A stretch of 64,000 nt of DNA from Pseudoalteromonas sp. OOF1S-7 (GTDB taxonomy: Bacteria; Pseudomonadota; Gammaproteobacteria; Enterobacterales; Alteromonadaceae): assembly GCF_022347765.1 (NCBI RefSeq), contig NZ_JAKRFZ010000010.1:159238-223237 (forward strand), read 5' to 3'. Below are positions 36,697-48,046 of the stretch, in pieces. The number at the start of each line of letters is the position of its first letter. Position 1 is the stretch's first letter. Both the position numbers and the translations under genes were made by a program. The notes beneath the pieces are model-generated. The model was not told the origin of the DNA and did not search any database. It saw nothing but the letters and a program-made list of their open reading frames with translations.

Positions 36697-39405
36697 TTAA
36701 GAGAGTTTACCGCAACATTGCTTATACTTTTTGCCCGATTTACACGGGCACGGCTCATTGCGGCCGACTTTAGGTTCAGTGCGTGCCGCGACCGCAGCAC
36801 CCTGGGGCGCTTCTCCACCGACTGGCGCTGACTCTTCATGCTGATACTGACGCGGTGCCTGCTCGCTGCGACGATGTTGCTCTTCTACTTTTTCAACATC
36901 TTCTTCAGCACGTACCTGCACTTTGCTCAACACACCAACGACATCCACTTTAAGGTTTTCAAGCATTTCCGAGAACAACTCAAACGACTCGCGCTTGTAT
37001 TCCTGTTTCGGGTTTTTCTGTGCATAACCACGCAGGTGAATACCCTGACGTAAGTGATCCATCGCAGCAAGGTGGTCTTTCCAGTGCTGATCCAGGCTTT
37101 GCAGCATGACTGCCTTTTCGAATTGACGCAGTACCTGAGCACCCACCATCTCTTCTTTTTGCTTGTATGCGGCTTCAATCTCTTCGCCGATACGCTCACG
37201 CAAACGCTCTTCGTATAGTTTGTTGTCTTCCTCAAGCCATTTGGCAATTGGCAACTCAACCATAAAGTCATTCTTCAGACGCTCTTCCAGACCTGGGATA
37301 TCCCACATTTCGGCCAGGCTCTGCGGCGGAATATACTGATCAATGGCACTGTTGATCACATCACCACGGATAGCAGAAATAGTTTCTGAAATATCGCCCT
37401 CTTCCAGCAGTTCGTTGCGCTGTTCATAGACCACGCGACGCTGATCGTTGGCTACATCATCGTATTCAAGTAGTTGCTTACGAATATCAAAGTTACGTGC
37501 CTCTACTTTACGCTGCGCATTTTCAATGGCTCGGTTAACCCAAGGGTGCTCAATGGCTTCGCCGCGTTGCATTCCAAGCTTACGCATCATGTTAGTCATG
37601 CGTTCGCCAGCGAAGATACGCATCAGCGCATCGTCCATTGACAGGTAGAAACGGCTCGAACCGGCATCGCCCTGACGACCAGAACGACCACGTAGCTGGT
37701 TATCGATACGACGAGATTCATGACGCTCAGTACCGATAATATGCAGACCCCCTGCTTCCAGTACATCATCGTGGCGTTTCTGCCACTGCGCTTTAATTTC
37801 ATCAATCTGCGCATCGCTTGGATTGTCGAGTTTAGACACATCATTCTGCCAGTTACCGCCCAGCATAATGTCCGTACCACGACCCGCCATGTTAGTGGCA
37901 ATTGTCACTTTACCCGGTAAACCCGCATCCGCAATGATATCCGCTTCCTGAGCGTGGAATTTCGCATTCAGTACGTTGTGCTCAATTTTTTCTTTACGCA
38001 GGAAGTGCGACAGATACTCTGAGCTTTCAATTGAAATGGTACCGACCAGTACTGGCTGACCGCGTTTCTGACAGTCGCGGATATCGGCCAGAATGGCTTC
38101 AAACTTTTCGTCCTGCGTCAGGTAAACCAGATCAGCACGATCATCACGGATCATTGGCTTGTTGGTCGGAATAACCACGGTATCCAGGCCATAAATTGAC
38201 TGGAATTCAAACGCCTCGGTATCAGCAGTACCTGTCATCCCCGCCAGTTTGTCGTACAAACGGAAATAGTTCTGGAAGGTGATGGAGGCCAGCGTCTGGT
38301 TTTCATTCTGAATGCGGACATTTTCTTTGGCTTCCACCGCCTGGTGCAGACCTTCCGACCAGCGACGTCCTTCCATCGTACGACCCGTGTGCTCATCAAC
38401 AATGATGACTTCATTGTCTTTGACAACATAGTCGACATCTTTCTGATATAACTTGTGTGCACGCAGGGCGGCATAAACATGGCTCAGCAGGGTAATGTTA
38501 CCTGCTGAGTAGAGCGAATCGCCCTCTTCAATCAGGCCATTGTTAACCAGCAATTCTTCCACTTTAACCTGGCCTCGCTCGGTCAGATGTACCTGCTTAC
38601 TCTTTTCGTCGAGCGTAAAGTCGCCATCGCCTTCAACCCCTTCCTCGTCTTCCTTCTCCTGTAAAACCAGCTCAGGTACGATAGTGTTGATCTTGGTGTA
38701 TAGCTCGGAGCTGTCTTCGGCAGGACCTGAAATAATCAGCGGCGTACGGGCTTCGTCGATCAGGATGGAGTCTACCTCATCCACCACGGCATAATGCAGT
38801 GGACGCTGAACACGTTCTTCAATACTGAACGCCATGTTGTCGCGCAGATAGTCAAACCCGAATTCGTTGTTGGTGCCATATGTAATGTCGGTCGCATAGG
38901 CTTCTTTTTTCTGGGCTGGCATCATACCCGGCACGTTGCAGCCGACAGTCAGGCCTAAGAACTCAAACAGTGGGCGGTTATTTTCTGCATCTCGCTTCGC
39001 CAGGTAGTCATTCACGGTAATGACATGTACACCTTTACCTGTCAGACCATTTAGGTATGCCGGCAATGTCGCGGTGAGTGTTTTACCTTCACCGGTACGC
39101 ATTTCTGAAATACGGCCCTGATGCAGCACAATACCGCCAATCATTTGTACGTCGAAGTGACGCATGCCAAAAACCCGCTTGGAGGCTTCACGTACCGTCG
39201 CAAAAGCTTCCGGCAGCATGTCATCCAGGCTGGTACCTTGCTCAAATCTTTGTCTGAATTCCGCGGTTTTAGCTTGCAGTTGTTCGTCTGACAGCGCCTT
39301 GTATTGTTCTTCTAGGGCGTTGATCAGGGCGACCGTTTTTCTCAGATTTTTAATCATTCGGTCGTTGCGGCTACCAAAAATCTTGGTAAAAATTTTCGTT
39401 ATCAT
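36697..39405 (-). CDS. secA: Protein translocase ATPase SecA
   Basis: The 902-residue motor of Sec export. It starts [20 protein letters not shown], the normal SecA N-terminus. The Walker A GEGKTL follows MRTGEGK, Walker B is [14 protein letters not shown], then the preprotein cross-linking domain and helicase motifs ([20 protein letters not shown]). The C-terminal zinc/SecB-binding tail [14 protein letters not shown] is present. The gene is divergent from dciA with about 430 bp between. No secM-like arrest peptide gene is visible upstream. Confidence 0.97.
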   Translation of the reverse strand: MITKIFTKIFGSRNDRMIKNLRKTVALINALEEQYKALSDEQLQAKTAEFRQRFEQGTSLDDMLPEAFATVREASKRVFGMRHFDVQMIGGIVLHQGRISEMRTGEGKTLTATLPAYLNGLTGKGVHVITVNDYLAKRDAENNRPLFEFLGLTVGCNVPGMMPAQKKEAYATDITYGTNNEFGFDYLRDNMAFSIEERVQRPLHYAVVDEVDSILIDEARTPLIISGPAEDSSELYTKINTIVPELVLQEKEDEEGVEGDGDFTLDEKSKQVHLTERGQVKVEELLVNNGLIEEGDSLYSAGNITLLSHVYAALRAHKLYQKDVDYVVKDNEVIIVDEHTGRTMEGRRWSEGLHQAVEAKENVRIQNENQTLASITFQNYFRLYDKLAGMTGTADTEAFEFQSIYGLDTVVIPTNKPMIRDDRADLVYLTQDEKFEAILADIRDCQKRGQPVLVGTISIESSEYLSHFLRKEKIEHNVLNAKFHAQEADIIADAGLPGKVTIATNMAGRGTDIMLGGNWQNDVSKLDNPSDAQIDEIKAQWQKRHDDVLEAGGLHIIGTERHESRRIDNQLRGRSGRQGDAGSSRFYLSMDDALMRIFAGERMTNMMRKLGMQRGEAIEHPWVNRAIENAQRKVEARNFDIRKQLLEYDDVANDQRRVVYEQRNELLEEGDISETISAIRGDVINSAIDQYIPPQSLAEMWDIPGLEERLKNDFMVELPIAKWLEEDNKLYEERLRERIGEEIEAAYKQKEEMVGAQVLRQFEKAVMLQSLDQHWKDHLAAMDHLRQGIHLRGYAQKNPKQEYKRESFELFSEMLENLKVDVVGVLSKVQVRAEEDVEKVEEQHRRSEQAPRQYQHEESAPVGGEAPQGAAVAARTEPKVGRNEPCPCKSGKKYKQCCGKLS

Positions 39406-39836
39406 GTTTAAACCATTTCACTCATCTATTTGCGAGCTCCTACTGGGGTAACGCGGTTATCACGCTCGCTCGTCCTGTTGGCGACAAAGTCGGACCTTGC
39501 TGTGTGCCGAGTTAAATTTGTGCCCTATCATACCAGACTATGCGCGTCTGCAAACCATCAAAAAGTAATCTGTTCCTATTTAACCATACAAGTCTGGGGA
39601 AACACACCCATACCCATCCAATGACACACCGGCAGCGCCGTACAATCGGCTTCCAGCTAAAGAAAGTAGACACGGTTTTCGACGTATTGTTTGTATACAT
39701 GTGGTCTGCATCGGGGTATTTCAAGCCCGACCTGTGACCACACGTGTAATGTGCTATCTGTAATGGCGCGTACGCGTTATACTGGTCGGTGAAATGGCGA
39801 AATACGTGTTAAGGCTGGCGCGAGTGAGTTATTGCT
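39406..39836. other. Divergent interval between secA and dciA
   Basis: A 431-bp stretch that must hold promoters for secA (minus) and dciA (plus). ORFs of about 60-70 codons here have no recognisable features or ribosome sites. No sequence like the SecM stall motif (FxxxxWIxxxxGIRAGP) was found in any frame I read. Confidence 0.5.
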
Positions 39837-40322
39837 ATGAGTAAAAACCGATTTGATCCTAAACCCCTCGACGAACTGGCTGGCAGCTGGTCGGATAAAC
39901 TACATGGTTATATGCAAAAAGCCCAGGGCATCGCTGAACTGCAACAACCCCTGCACAATGCATTGGGCCCGGTCCTCAGTAAAAAATGCCGTGTAGCCAA
40001 CTACCAGGACGGCACCCTGTACGTTGAAGCCGCATCAGCAACCCTGGCAACGCGGTTAAACTACCTAAAGATGGAGATCCTCAGCAGCTTTCGCGCTGCG
40101 GGCTTGCATGATTGCTGTCAGGTTAAAATAGGCACCAATCCGGAAGCACAACAGCGTCTTACGCCGCAGCAAAACCAGATCAAAACACCCGAGACTGCTT
40201 ATAGCGGGCGCCACATGAGCGCACAAACAGCGGGTGATCTGATGGCACTTGCCGAACACGCTCCGGCCGGATTAAAAGAAAAACTCATACGTCTTGCCAA
40301 ACATGCTGGACAAAAAAAATGA
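39837..40322 (+). CDS. dciA: DciA-family (DUF721) replicative helicase loader
   Basis: A 161-residue protein. The N-terminal DUF721/KH-like domain includes RVANYQDGTLYVEAASATLATRLNYLKMEIL, split here as RVANYQDGTLYVEAA and LATRLNYLKMEIL, and the tail is basic and low-complexity (QNQIKTPETAYSGR). DciA proteins help load DnaB in bacteria lacking DnaC. The gene neighbours secA in many gammaproteobacteria. Its stop codon lies within the stem of a bidirectional terminator shared with lpxC. Confidence 0.85.
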   Translation: MSKNRFDPKPLDELAGSWSDKLHGYMQKAQGIAELQQPLHNALGPVLSKKCRVANYQDGTLYVEAASATLATRLNYLKMEILSSFRAAGLHDCCQVKIGTNPEAQQRLTPQQNQIKTPETAYSGRHMSAQTAGDLMALAEHAPAGLKEKLIRLAKHAGQKK

Positions 40323-40344
40323 CGCTCTTCGGCGTCATTTTTTT
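40313..40344 (+). terminator. Bidirectional terminator between dciA and lpxC
   Basis: Stem ATGACGC/GCGTCAT with loop TCTTCG, extended by A and T runs on both sides, so it can serve dciA (plus) and lpxC (minus). The dciA stop (40320-40322) is inside the stem. Confidence 0.92.
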
Positions 40345-40360
40345 CATCTTTTCGTGCAAC

Positions 40361-41284
40361 TCAGGCCGTTGCTAATGCTGTATCGACTTCCATGCCAGGT
40401 GCTGGCATAGTGACAGGCTCGTCGAATGTCGCCCATTCCCAGGCAGACTCAGTCGCCATGATCTGACGCAATAGCTTATTGTTCAGGCCATGACCCGATT
40501 TGAAGCAAGTGATCTTACCTAAAATGTTGTGGCCAGCCATAAACATGTCACCAACACAGTCGAGAATTTTATGTTTAACGAACTCATCTTTATAGCGTAG
40601 CCCATTTGGATTCAGCACTTTAAACTCATCCAGCACCACCGCGTTATCCATACTGCCACCCAGAGCCAGATTATTGGCATGCATGTACTCAATGTCTTTC
40701 ATAAAGCCAAATGTACGCGCACGACTGATCTCTTCAGTAAAGCTCTGTGCCGTAATGTCCAGGCCAATACGCTGCCGACTGGCGTTAATTGCCGGATGGT
40801 TAAACGCAATTTCAAAGTCAATATGGAAGCCGTCGTAGGGATCAATTTCAGCCCATTTGTCGCCGTCTTCCACACGCACTTTTTCTTTGATGCGAATAAA
40901 GCGCTTCGCCTGGTTCTGTTCAGCGATGCCACCTTTTTGCAGCAAGTAAATGAAAGGTAATGCACTACCGTCCATAATCGGTACTTCTGCACTATCCAAC
41001 TCGACTACCAGATTATCAATACCCAGTGCCGCAACGGCCGCAATCAAATGCTCCGTTGTTGACAGACGAACACCATCTTTGTTTGTTAAACAAGTACACA
41101 ATTGCGTGTCGCCCACAGCTTCGGGGGTTGTTTCAAAATCGACAACCGGGTCGAGATCTACGCGACGAAATACGATCCCCGTATTTACGCTCGCAGGTCG
41201 GAGAGTGATCGTGACCTTTTCACCTTTGTGTAATCCTACACCTGTGGCTTTAACGACTTCAGCAATCGTTCGTTGTTTTATCAT
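40361..41284 (-). CDS. lpxC: UDP-3-O-acyl-N-acetylglucosamine deacetylase
   Basis: The committed zinc-dependent step of lipid A synthesis. It has 307 residues, as in E. coli (305). [21 protein letters not shown] opens the protein, [17 protein letters not shown] carries the first zinc histidine, and [17 protein letters not shown] holds the second histidine and aspartate; [10 protein letters not shown] contains the catalytic His. It is the last gene of the dcw region, with its own promoter at 41330-41358. Confidence 0.97.
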   Translation of the reverse strand: MIKQRTIAEVVKATGVGLHKGEKVTITLRPASVNTGIVFRRVDLDPVVDFETTPEAVGDTQLCTCLTNKDGVRLSTTEHLIAAVAALGIDNLVVELDSAEVPIMDGSALPFIYLLQKGGIAEQNQAKRFIRIKEKVRVEDGDKWAEIDPYDGFHIDFEIAFNHPAINASRQRIGLDITAQSFTEEISRARTFGFMKDIEYMHANNLALGGSMDNAVVLDEFKVLNPNGLRYKDEFVKHKILDCVGDMFMAGHNILGKITCFKSGHGLNNKLLRQIMATESAWEWATFDEPVTMPAPGMEVDTALATA

Positions 41285-41329
41285 AGGTTCGTCCGCTTCT
41301 GACTGGTTAATGACTAAAATAGACCGCGA

Positions 41330-41358
41330 ATTCTATCACAGATAGAACCAGCTGCCAA
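41330..41358 (-). promoter_or_regulatory. Sigma-70 promoter of lpxC
   Basis: Minus strand: TTGGCA (41353-41358), 17 bp, TAGAAT (41330-41335), with TGA just before the -10 making an extended -10. The transcript would have a leader of about 40 nt. Confidence 0.75.
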
Positions 41359-41380
41359 TCGTTTATTTTTTAACCTGACG

Positions 41381-42595
41381 TTAATCAGATTGTTTGCGTA
41401 AAAACGCAGGGATATCGAAATAATCCCCTTTTTCTTTACCACCAGCGCTGCTAGACGGTGCAGATGTACCAGCCGGTTTAGGCTCAGAAGGCGCGACACT
41501 ACCTTGCTCTGGTTCATGCCCTTCGCCTGATGTTTGTGTAAAGCTTGGGACAAACATATTCTGTCCTTTACCGCCTTCACTGTCAGAACCAACCGCCTTT
41601 TTCAGGCCATTGTCAACAATACCAAATTGCGGTTTACGCTCACCACCCAAACCCGTAGCAACCACAGTCACACGCAGCTCTTCGCTCATTTCCGGGTCGA
41701 TTACCGCACCAACCACCACTGTTGCATTTTCAGACGCCAATGCTTTCACATGGTTCCCCACAATCTCAAATTCTTCAATTGTGATATCCATACCAGCCGT
41801 GATGTTCACCAGAATACCTTTGGCACCGGTCAAATCAACATCTTCAAGTAGTGGGCTGGAAATCGCAGCTTCTGCCGCTTCCTGTGCCCGGTCTGGACCA
41901 CTGGCCGCAGCCGTGCCCATCATCGCTGTGCCCATCGCTGACATAACAGTACGTACGTCCGCGAAGTCCACATTGATTAAACCTGAGCGTGTGATCAGCT
42001 CAGCAATGCCCTGCACCGCACCGTATAATACGTCGTTTGCTTTAGCAAAGGCATCTAATAATGTAGTGCCTTTGCCCAAAACTTTAAGTAACTTGTTGTT
42101 AGGAATTGTGATAAGTGAATCTACAATTTCTGACAATTCGCCAATCCCCTGATCGGCAGCCGCCATGCGCTTTTTGCCTTCCAGATCAAATGGGCGCGTC
42201 ACCACCGCCACAGTCAGGATCCCTAACTCCTTGGCAACACGGGCCACAACCGGTGCTGCACCGGTACCCGTTCCGCCACCCATACCGGCAGCAATAAATA
42301 CCATGTCAGCCCCTTCCAGACTGGCCTTGATAGCATCTACATCCTCTTCCGCTGCACTGCGGCCTACTTCGGGATTCGCGCCAGCACCCAGACCTTGTGT
42401 TATCTGAGTACCCAGCTGCACAGTCACATCGGCTGAGGACTTGCGCAGAGCCTGCGCATCGGTGTTCGCCACAATGAAGCGAACGCCTTCGATTTCCTGC
42501 TTTACCATGTGTTCTACGGCATTACCACCGCCGCCACCGACGCCGATGACTTTAATAACGGCTTCTTCGCCGTGTTGTTCCATAATATCAAACAT
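41381..42595 (-). CDS. ftsZ: Cell division GTPase FtsZ
   Basis: Tubulin homologue that forms the Z ring. I choose the ATG at 42595 ([16 protein letters not shown]) because GGAG lies 7 bp upstream; the in-frame GTG at 42601 is too close to it. The 404-residue protein has [13 protein letters not shown], the tubulin signature GGGTGTG, and the T7 loop region [12 protein letters not shown] variable linker rich in Ser/Pro/Gly follows, and the C-terminal peptide [14 protein letters not shown] binds FtsA and ZipA. Confidence 0.97.
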   Translation of the reverse strand: MFDIMEQHGEEAVIKVIGVGGGGGNAVEHMVKQEIEGVRFIVANTDAQALRKSSADVTVQLGTQITQGLGAGANPEVGRSAAEEDVDAIKASLEGADMVFIAAGMGGGTGTGAAPVVARVAKELGILTVAVVTRPFDLEGKKRMAAADQGIGELSEIVDSLITIPNNKLLKVLGKGTTLLDAFAKANDVLYGAVQGIAELITRSGLINVDFADVRTVMSAMGTAMMGTAAASGPDRAQEAAEAAISSPLLEDVDLTGAKGILVNITAGMDITIEEFEIVGNHVKALASENATVVVGAVIDPEMSEELRVTVVATGLGGERKPQFGIVDNGLKKAVGSDSEGGKGQNMFVPSFTQTSGEGHEPEQGSVAPSEPKPAGTSAPSSSAGGKEKGDYFDIPAFLRKQSD

Positions 42596-42615
42596 CTTCA
42601 CTCTCCGACTTGAGC

Positions 42616-43851
42616 TTAAAACTCACCTTGGAACCACTTCGTGACCCGGTTCCACCAACCATCTTCGGCATCCGCTTTTGTCCTGTGTGCATTCTTGACT
42701 TGCAGCGTTCGGCCGTATTGTAACAAACCTACCGCTGTTGCGTATGCCGGATCATCAACATAATCGGTTAACCCTGTTATCCCTACAGGCTTACCAACAC
42801 GAACGGGCATCTGGAAAATGTCTTCTGCCACTTCCAGTGCACCTTTCATTTTTGCACTGCCGCCGGTCAGTACGATCCCTGCGGCAATTTGATCTTCAAA
42901 TCCAGAGCGTCGGATCTCTTCAAGCACCAGCTCAAACAGCTCACGAAACCTGGGCTCGACCACCTCAGATAAAGTATGCCGAGACATAATTCGCGCAGGT
43001 CGTCCCCCTACGCTGGGTACTTCAATCGTTTCTTCATTGCTGGCCATCTGGCTGCTCGCATAGGCGTATTGTACCTTCAGTGATTCCGCGTGAGAAATAG
43101 GGGTGCGGAAAATTTTTGCAATATCCCCTGTGACCTGGTTACCCGCAACCGGAATTACGGCGGTATGACGCAATGCACCATTAACATAAATGGCAATGTC
43201 CATGGTGCCACCACCAATATCGACAACCGCAACCCCCAGCTCTTTCTCATCTTCCGTCAGCACCGAGTAACAGGATGCCAGTGCCGTAAAAGTCAGCTGA
43301 TCGACCTGTAAACCACATCGTTCTACACACTTTTCGATGTTTTTCGCCATGTCGTTTGAACAAGTAATAATGTGCGCCTTGGCTTCCATCCTCACGCCAC
43401 TCATGCCCAGTGGGTTTTTAATGCCTTCTTGCATGTCCACACTGTATTCCTGCGGCAGCGAATGCAGCATCTTTCGTTCGGCAGACATAGGCACTGAGCG
43501 CGCAATGTGGATCACATTGGCGATATCGTCGTCTGTGATCTCTGCATTGTTGTTAATGGCCACGACACCACTTTCGTTCTGGCACTGAATATGTTTACCC
43601 GAAATACCGAGATAAACAGAGCTTATCCGGCAGTCAGCCATCAGCTCCGCTTCGTCAACAGCACGTTTGATCGAGTCAGATACCAGATTAAGGTCGTTGA
43701 CGCCCCCCTTATCCATACCATGGGCAACCTGATTCCCGACCCCCACTATACTCAGCTGGTTGTCTGCGGTGATCTCTCCAACCGTTGCAACCACCTTAGA
43801 GGTGCCCACATCCAGCCCAATCACTAAGTTTCTCTCTGCCGACTTGGTCAT
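42616..43851 (-). CDS. ftsA: Cell division actin-like protein FtsA
   Basis: Anchors FtsZ to the membrane and recruits later divisome proteins. The 411-residue protein has phosphate loop [30 protein letters not shown] and [11 protein letters not shown] for ATP binding. It ends in the amphipathic membrane helix [13 protein letters not shown]. It overlaps ftsQ by 4 bp and lies 20 bp before ftsZ. Confidence 0.97.
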   Translation of the reverse strand: MTKSAERNLVIGLDVGTSKVVATVGEITADNQLSIVGVGNQVAHGMDKGGVNDLNLVSDSIKRAVDEAELMADCRISSVYLGISGKHIQCQNESGVVAINNNAEITDDDIANVIHIARSVPMSAERKMLHSLPQEYSVDMQEGIKNPLGMSGVRMEAKAHIITCSNDMAKNIEKCVERCGLQVDQLTFTALASCYSVLTEDEKELGVAVVDIGGGTMDIAIYVNGALRHTAVIPVAGNQVTGDIAKIFRTPISHAESLKVQYAYASSQMASNEETIEVPSVGGRPARIMSRHTLSEVVEPRFRELFELVLEEIRRSGFEDQIAAGIVLTGGSAKMKGALEVAEDIFQMPVRVGKPVGITGLTDYVDDPAYATAVGLLQYGRTLQVKNAHRTKADAEDGWWNRVTKWFQGEF

Positions 43852-44627
43852 GCTTTACTCTTATCTTTATTGTCTTCGTTCTGGCTGAATTTCCAGCTAA
43901 CCGCCAGTCCCGTATCATATCTCAGGTCAATCACATCTATCCGAGCGCCTTCAGGCCTTTCCAGCCTCGGATAAACATCTATAAATCGTTGCACACGCTG
44001 TGCTTTATCTTCCCGACCCAAATTGAGCCGAATGCCATTGTCCAGCCACAGCTGCCAGGCAAAGCGCTCTGAGAGTGCCAGGCTGACCAGGTCAAACTGG
44101 TTTACAGCCAGCATTGCTTTCAATTGTAAAAACGTCTGCCAGGCTTCTACTTCACTGCCTTCCGGACCATATAGCGCTGGCAAACTCTTTGGCAGCCGAT
44201 TACTGTTAGCCTGAAACACACCACCCGCATTATTTAACAGCAGGTCACTATTCCAATAGGCCACCGGTTTATGTTCAACAACATACACCTGCAGGGCGTC
44301 CGGCCATTGCTTCCTGACCGAAACTGTCGCCACCCAAGGCAACGCCTGCACCGCATCGTGCACCGCCTTAACGTCCAGCTCAAAAAAACTCGACAGATCC
44401 GTTTTGCGGATCGCTCTCACTATGTCGTGCTCGGCGGTATAGTAGGGCTGACCCAGCACCGTCAATGTCTTGATCTGAGTATCTCTGTGCTGGGTTAACC
44501 AGTCACGCGCCCACATTCCACTTTGCATCAAACCAATTAGCACAACCAGAAAAAAGCCGACTCCAAACAACAGAGACCAGTTGACACTGTCTCTTAGAGT
44601 GGTGATTTTTCCCAAAAGAGCACGCAT
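43848..44627 (-). CDS. ftsQ: Cell division protein FtsQ
   Basis: A bitopic inner-membrane protein of 259 residues, partner of FtsL and FtsB. One membrane helix (about 18-38, SLLFGVGFFLVVLIGLMQ) is followed by a POTRA domain (IKTLTVLGQPYYTAEHDI to VYVVEHKPVAYW) and the beta domain. It begins 1 bp after the ddlB stop and overlaps ftsA by 4 bp. Confidence 0.95.
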   Translation of the reverse strand: MRALLGKITTLRDSVNWSLLFGVGFFLVVLIGLMQSGMWARDWLTQHRDTQIKTLTVLGQPYYTAEHDIVRAIRKTDLSSFFELDVKAVHDAVQALPWVATVSVRKQWPDALQVYVVEHKPVAYWNSDLLLNNAGGVFQANSNRLPKSLPALYGPEGSEVEAWQTFLQLKAMLAVNQFDLVSLALSERFAWQLWLDNGIRLNLGREDKAQRVQRFIDVYPRLERPEGARIDVIDLRYDTGLAVSWKFSQNEDNKDKSKA

Positions 44628-44628
44628 A

Positions 44629-45537
44629 TTAAAGGGTTTGCTCCAAAATGCGAATAACTAATTGCTTAAATGACAACCCATTTTGCTTTGCCGCCATCGG
44701 CACCAGTGACTTCTCCGTCATGCCAGGGACCGTATTTACTTCCAGCAAGTAAAACTGACCATTACTATCTTGCATCGCATCTACTCTGCCCCAACCCGTT
44801 GCACCAACCAACTCGAAAGCATGCTTTGCCATCACCTGTAACTGCTCAGTGTGCGCTTTACTGATATCTGCCGGGCAGTAGTACTCCGTGGTGTTAGCCT
44901 GATACTTTGCCTGATAATCATAAAACCCCCGAGGCGTGCGCATCTCTATTACAGGTAGCGCCTCTTCTGCCAGCATAGCCACGGTAAACTCGCGACCTTC
45001 AATCCACTGCTCAACCAGGATTTCATCGTCATACTTAAACGCTTCATTCAGCGCGGCTTGTAGTTCCTGCGCCGACGTCGCCTGGGTCATACCGATGCTG
45101 GAGCCTTCGTGGCTTGGCTTGACCATTACTTTACCAAAATCGGCCATAAGTGCCGCTGTATCTATGTCCTGGGATACCTTGACCACACAGTAACGCGCCG
45201 TACTTAGCTTGGCAGACTCAAACAGTTGCTTGCAACGAACCTTATCCATCGCCAGTGCACTACCCAAAACACCACTGCCAGTATACGGCAGCCCCATAAA
45301 CTCCAGCGCCCCCTGAATGGTGCCATCTTCACCGCCACGGCCGTGTAAGGCGATAAACACCCGATCAACTTGTAGCGCTTTGAGTTCCCACAAGTTGCGC
45401 TCTGCAGGATCGAATGCCACAACCTCAACCCCTGCATCCTCAAGCGCATTGATAATTGCCTGGCCCGACTTCAACGACACCTCTCGCTCGGCAGACAAGC
45501 CACCGAGCAATACCGCAACTTTGCCAAACTCATTCAT
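44629..45537 (-). CDS. ddlB: D-alanine--D-alanine ligase B
   Basis: ATP-grasp enzyme that makes D-Ala-D-Ala for peptidoglycan. Its 302 residues match DdlB (306 in E. coli). Motifs: [44 protein letters not shown] and the C-terminal [20 protein letters not shown]. It overlaps murC by 4 bp. Confidence 0.97.
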   Translation of the reverse strand: MNEFGKVAVLLGGLSAEREVSLKSGQAIINALEDAGVEVVAFDPAERNLWELKALQVDRVFIALHGRGGEDGTIQGALEFMGLPYTGSGVLGSALAMDKVRCKQLFESAKLSTARYCVVKVSQDIDTAALMADFGKVMVKPSHEGSSIGMTQATSAQELQAALNEAFKYDDEILVEQWIEGREFTVAMLAEEALPVIEMRTPRGFYDYQAKYQANTTEYYCPADISKAHTEQLQVMAKHAFELVGATGWGRVDAMQDSNGQFYLLEVNTVPGMTEKSLVPMAAKQNGLSFKQLVIRILEQTL

Positions 45538-46970
45538 AGCACACCTTGCTTCAACTTTTCGACCGACAGCTCAGTGGCCGCCAGTTGTTTTACGATTTGC
45601 CCGATATTACCGGCTCCCTGGGTGATCACCAGATCGTTGTTGCGCAATACGTCCGCCAATACTGCTTGTAAATCCTGACCGTCTGCAACATGGATTGGTT
45701 CTACACCACGCTGTCTCAGACTGCGACATAAACTCTTACTGTCGGCACCAACAATCGGGTTTTCCCCGGCACTATACACATCTAACAACAACAATTGATC
45801 GACTTCGCTGAGCACTTTCACAAAGTCTTCATAAAGATCCCGGGTACGTGTGTAGCGATGCGGCTGATACAACATCACCAGACGTTTGTCAGGCCAGCCT
45901 GCACGCGCTGCACGGATAGTCACCGCCACTTCCGAGGGATGGTGACCATAATCATCAACCAGCATCACTTCACCACGCTCATTCTGGAACGAGCCATAGT
46001 GCTGAAAACGCCGACCTATGCCCGCAAACTTTTCCAACGCTGCTAAAATCGCTTCGTTACCGATATCATGATCTTTTGCCACTGCAATCGCCGCCGTTGC
46101 ATTCAGCGCGTTGTGTTTGCCTGGCATGCTGAGCGTCACGTCGAGCTGTTCGCCTGACTTATGCACGACCTTAAAGCGGCTGCGGCTTTGGGTTTGTTCA
46201 AAGTCCACCATGCGATAGTCAGCCTCAGAATTTTCCCCATACGTGATGGCAGGTCTGGCAAAACGTGGCAGTAATTCTCTGGCCACGTCCGAGTCAGTGC
46301 ATACCACAGCCAGACCATAAAATGGCAGATTGTGAATGAATTCAACATAGGTGTCTTTCATCTTTTCAAAGTCACCATCATAAGTATCCATATGGTCGGC
46401 TTCAATGTTTGTGATCACCGATACCATGGGCTGTAAATGCAAAAATGACGCGTCACTTTCGTCGGCCTCTGCAATCAGATAGTCGCTGCTGCCCACCTTG
46501 GCATTACTGCCCGCACTATTTAACAAACCGCCGATAATAAAGGTCGGGTCTAATCTCGCTTCAGCGAAAATACTGGCGATCAGGCTGGTCGTTGTGGTTT
46601 TACCATGAGTGCCGGCAACCGCAATACCATGGCGAAAGCGCATTAATTCAGCCAGCATCTCGGCGCGCCTGACTACCGGCACCCGGGCGCGTTTTGCCGC
46701 CACAATCTCCGGGTTGCTGGTATCAATGGCACTGGACACCACGACTACATCAGCATCTTTAATGTTATTTTCGTCATGGCCAATAAAGACTTCAGCCCCA
46801 GCACGGATAAGCCGCTCTGTCATCGCATTCTGGGCAATGTCAGAGCCGGTAATTCGATACCCTTCAAAGGCCAGCACCTCAGCAATCCCGCCCATGCCTG
46901 CACCACCGATACCAATGAAATGGATGGTATTAATGCGCCTCATGGCTCTGCGTCTGTTAATTTCTTTCAC
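45534..46970 (-). CDS. murC: UDP-N-acetylmuramate--L-alanine ligase
   Basis: Adds L-Ala to UDP-MurNAc. I place the start at the GTG at 46970 ([18 protein letters not shown]), which has GAG 6 bp upstream; it gives 478 residues and follows murG by 11 bp. A TTG at 47003 or the ATG at 46943 are alternatives. Markers are [17 protein letters not shown], the ATP loop [38 protein letters not shown] and [11 protein letters not shown]. Confidence 0.95.
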   Translation of the reverse strand: MKEINRRRAMRRINTIHFIGIGGAGMGGIAEVLAFEGYRITGSDIAQNAMTERLIRAGAEVFIGHDENNIKDADVVVVSSAIDTSNPEIVAAKRARVPVVRRAEMLAELMRFRHGIAVAGTHGKTTTTSLIASIFAEARLDPTFIIGGLLNSAGSNAKVGSSDYLIAEADESDASFLHLQPMVSVITNIEADHMDTYDGDFEKMKDTYVEFIHNLPFYGLAVVCTDSDVARELLPRFARPAITYGENSEADYRMVDFEQTQSRSRFKVVHKSGEQLDVTLSMPGKHNALNATAAIAVAKDHDIGNEAILAALEKFAGIGRRFQHYGSFQNERGEVMLVDDYGHHPSEVAVTIRAARAGWPDKRLVMLYQPHRYTRTRDLYEDFVKVLSEVDQLLLLDVYSAGENPIVGADSKSLCRSLRQRGVEPIHVADGQDLQAVLADVLRNNDLVITQGAGNIGQIVKQLAATELSVEKLKQGVL

Positions 46971-46981
46971 TGTTTTCTCTT

Positions 46982-48046
46982 TCAATTCGTTACTTCTTCG
47001 CAAATGGCTGCCACTGACTGGGTTGCAGACAGCTGAGCACAGGCTTTTGCTTTATTCGCCTTTTCCCAGATCAGTGCCCGATCTCGACAATAAGACACCA
47101 AAGTCTCGCACACATGCTGTGCAGATAATTCTGCCTGCGGGATCAGCAACGCCGCCGACTCGTCCACCAAAAATCGCGCATTGGCAGTCTGGTGATCATC
47201 TACCGCGTGCGGCAAAGGCACAAAGATGGCCATCTTGCCTGCGGCGGCAATCTCGCTCACCGTCAGTGCACCCGCACGGCAAATCACCATATCGGCCCAG
47301 TCATAAGCCTGATCCATATCATCAATAAACTCGGCCACTTTGGCCTGTAATCCAAAACGCTGGTAGTCACTTTCTACTGCAACGTGATTGCCTTTACCGC
47401 TTTGGTGCCAAACCTGTATGTCACAGGATGTTGCCTCAGTCAGTAATGCCATAGCCTCAGGGACCGTATCGTTGAGCACTTTCGCGCCCAAAGAGCCGCC
47501 CACAACCAGCACATTAATGACGCTCCCCGGTTGTTTTGGCTTAAGCTGTGCCACACTTGCACGCACAGGATTACCCACAACATCATGCGCACGCTCGGCA
47601 AAAGCCTGCGGAAATGCAGCCAATACTCTGCTGGCAATGCGTGCCAACAATTTATTACTTAAGCCGGCAACCGCATTTTGTTCATGGATCACCAAAGGCA
47701 CCCCAGTCAGCTTAGCTGCCAGTCCAACGGGGCCTGTGACATAACCTCCCATCGCCAGGATCACGTCCGGACGGCGATTTCGAATGATGGCTCTGGCAGC
47801 AAAAATGGCCTTTATCACCATCCAGGGTGCAGTCAGCAAGCGTTTTACCCCGTTACCGCGCACCCCTTTAACTGCTATAAAGTCGATGTCTATACCATGT
47901 GCCGGTACGACATGCGCTTCCATTCTGTCTGCGGTGCCGACCCAGGATATTTGCCAGCCCTGCGCCTCAAGTGCTTTGGCCACGGCGATACCCGGGAAAA
48001 TATGTCCACCGGTGCCACCGGCCACAACCAGTAATCGTTTGGTCAT
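46982..48046 (-). CDS. murG: Lipid II synthase, UDP-GlcNAc:undecaprenyl-PP-MurNAc-pentapeptide transferase
   Basis: A 354-residue peripheral GT-B enzyme on the cytoplasmic membrane face. It has [17 protein letters not shown], the [16 protein letters not shown] segment, and the UDP-GlcNAc-binding [16 protein letters not shown]. It overlaps ftsW by 4 bp (ATGA). Confidence 0.97.
   Translation of the reverse strand: MTKRLLVVAGGTGGHIFPGIAVAKALEAQGWQISWVGTADRMEAHVVPAHGIDIDFIAVKGVRGNGVKRLLTAPWMVIKAIFAARAIIRNRRPDVILAMGGYVTGPVGLAAKLTGVPLVIHEQNAVAGLSNKLLARIASRVLAAFPQAFAERAHDVVGNPVRASVAQLKPKQPGSVINVLVVGGSLGAKVLNDTVPEAMALLTEATSCDIQVWHQSGKGNHVAVESDYQRFGLQAKVAEFIDDMDQAYDWADMVICRAGALTVSEIAAAGKMAIFVPLPHAVDDHQTANARFLVDESAALLIPQAELSAQHVCETLVSYCRDRALIWEKANKAKACAQLSATQSVAAICEEVTN

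Noticed and set aside
39512..39724. Possible secM on the minus strand upstream of secA
   Set aside because: The 70-codon frame has no signal peptide and no stall motif, and it lacks a ribosome site.
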